Shown piece by piece: positions 62,937 through 64,000 of a DNA stretch of 64,000 nucleotides (its first letter is position 1; each line of letters opens with the position of its first letter). The position numbers and the translations under genes were made by a program. The notes under the pieces were generated by a model, which saw nothing but the letters and a program-made list of their open reading frames with translations, was not told the DNA's origin and ran no database searches. The stretch covers positions 21,030,610 to 21,094,609 of the forward strand of contig NC_054703.1 of assembly GCF_016097555.1 (NCBI RefSeq), written 5' to 3'. Source of the stretch: Gigantopelta aegis. Taxonomy: Eukaryota > Mollusca > Gastropoda > Neomphalida > Peltospiridae.

Positions 62937-64000
62937 AGGTAGGGTCAATTCCAGCATACCCGGGCCACCAACACATACTGATACTTTAACAAATGAAAAA
63001 CGCGTAATTTTAGAGTTAATGAAAAACCATGATTATTCCTGCTAACTGGGGGCAGCCATTTTGTTTCGTTTTTGTGACGTCCGGTGGGATAGCTTGGGGC
63101 GAAGTGACGTCAGCTCCTGACCATCTCCTGTATGTACAGTGTAAACAAAAGCAGTAATTTTCGACAAGGCGCTTCTCTTTGATCAACCTGACTTGTAAAA
63201 CAGCATAAATGACGTAATAATATAATAAACTATTTAACTAAATATATTTCAAGTTGTATTAACGGAACAAAATGGGGTTATAGTATTTTCTCTGTTAAAT
63301 AATCCAAAGTAAAAATGTACACTATTAGGCCTATTGATATGCTACGCTAGAGCAAAAACGACAACCCACGATACCCAAGTGATAATTTTCTTTTCTTTGG
63401 GACTACGTTATTGGTCAGTTCTTTGGTTTTAGATGGAAAAGTCTACTTAATCAATAGTTTTACAGAACTATTTACAGTAATAAACCATGTCCATTACCAT
63501 TTTAGGGGCGACAGGTAATATTCCACAATACCGGTATGCATTTTTGTGTCTAGACAGCGTCAATTAATTTGCTCGCCTGGTTACCAATCAAATACACACC
63601 TGCCAATCAGGAATCACAGGTAGAAGCAACTAACAGCATATACCAATTAACTAAGAAAACACTCCGTGTATCATTTCAGTACGTAGGTTAATGCATGGGC
63701 AAAACATTGTTAATTGTTTCGACTTGTTGTGTAGCCACTTTGACAATGGTATTTTATTTTGTATTGAAAAATAATATATATATATAGTGCTGGATATACT
63801 TATTGCTGGCTTACTGGGATGTGTATTATTACAGAACATTGCAATGTATGACTATTTATCATCCCGCAAAAACCAGGTAGATTGTGTTTCTCTAGTTCTA
63901 AGGCTCATTCCTGACGTTAACCGTTAAGTATTACGTAACCACCAGCTCGCCAGAGGGCGTACTCACTGATATGGTACAAAATGGCTGCGCCCGTTACATA
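62937..64000. mobile_element. 1.2-kb TTAA-flanked element, copy 2 (inverted, runs off window)
   Basis: TTAA at 62933-62936, then AGGTAGGGTCAATTCCAGC. The whole stretch to 64000 is the reverse complement of 34055-35138 with few differences visible. About 130 bp of the far end lies outside the window. Confidence 0.9.

Overview
The window reads as nuclear DNA from a eukaryotic animal, most likely a mollusc and probably a gastropod. The reasons are the dense tRNA-derived SINEs of a kind I associate with molluscan genomes (a shared central module joined to interchangeable tRNA heads and tails), spliced PIF/Harbinger genes, a Tc1-like transposase, AT-rich background and very abundant microsatellites. 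The species is not determinable from sequence alone. I found no host protein-coding gene, no rRNA or free-standing tRNA gene, no CRISPR array and no prokaryotic operon structure. Essentially all recognisable coding sequence belongs to decayed transposons.

Layout. 1-5,500: SINEs nested in SINEs, and a nearly complete but inactivated PIF/Harbinger element (Harbinger-1, 1362-4368). It carries a MADF-BESS protein gene on + and a DDE transposase gene on -, with each gene's second exon lying inside the other's intron. 5,500-11,300: SINE pieces, small TIR elements, and the 3' end of an I/Nimb-type LINE. 11,300-13,460: a second Harbinger (Harbinger-2) with a frameshifted transposase. 13,680-16,150: a nest of SINE > TTAA-site MITE > 1.8-kb TIR element > inverted repeat. 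17,180-18,490: a Tc1-like element whose 5' end is cut off by a MITE. 19,200-25,800: dense nested SINEs, MITEs and a 78-bp tandem array. 26,560-29,800: mostly unique sequence, a large inverted repeat and degenerate telomere-like repeats. 30,760-35,140: duplicated composite MITEs, a long ATCC array, hairpin elements and a 1.2-kb TTAA element. 35,260-39,080: long tandem arrays. 39,900-47,850: SINEs, palindromic elements and TIR MITEs. 48,000-55,200: LINE 3' end, a 17-bp minisatellite, and SINEs with perfect target-site duplications. 55,400-64,000: microsatellites, further MITEs, a unique candidate conserved block, and an inverted second copy of the 1.2-kb TTAA element running off the window end.

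Local names used below. SINE heads: A (box A TAGCCCAGTGG, box B GGGATCGATCC), B (GTCGTGGTTAGGCC, GGTTCGGATCC), C (TAGCTCAGTTGG, GGATCGAACC), D (TCGTGGTTAAGCC, GGTTCGCAGCC). SINE tails: 1 (GTCGTTAAATAAAACATTTC) and 2 (TGGTGTCGTTAAACAAAAC). MITE-A begins AGGGACATACCCTAGTTT. MITE-B begins AGGGACATTCCTGAGTTTGC. Both sit at TTAA. MITE-C ends in CCGTTCCACGAAGCGATC.

How the parts work together. In each Harbinger the DDE transposase and a small DNA-binding partner would once have moved the element; both copies are now broken. The LINE 3' tail closely resembles the SINE tail 2, which suggests that this LINE supplied the reverse transcriptase for those SINEs. The many short TIR elements are non-autonomous, and no TTAA-type transposase is visible here.
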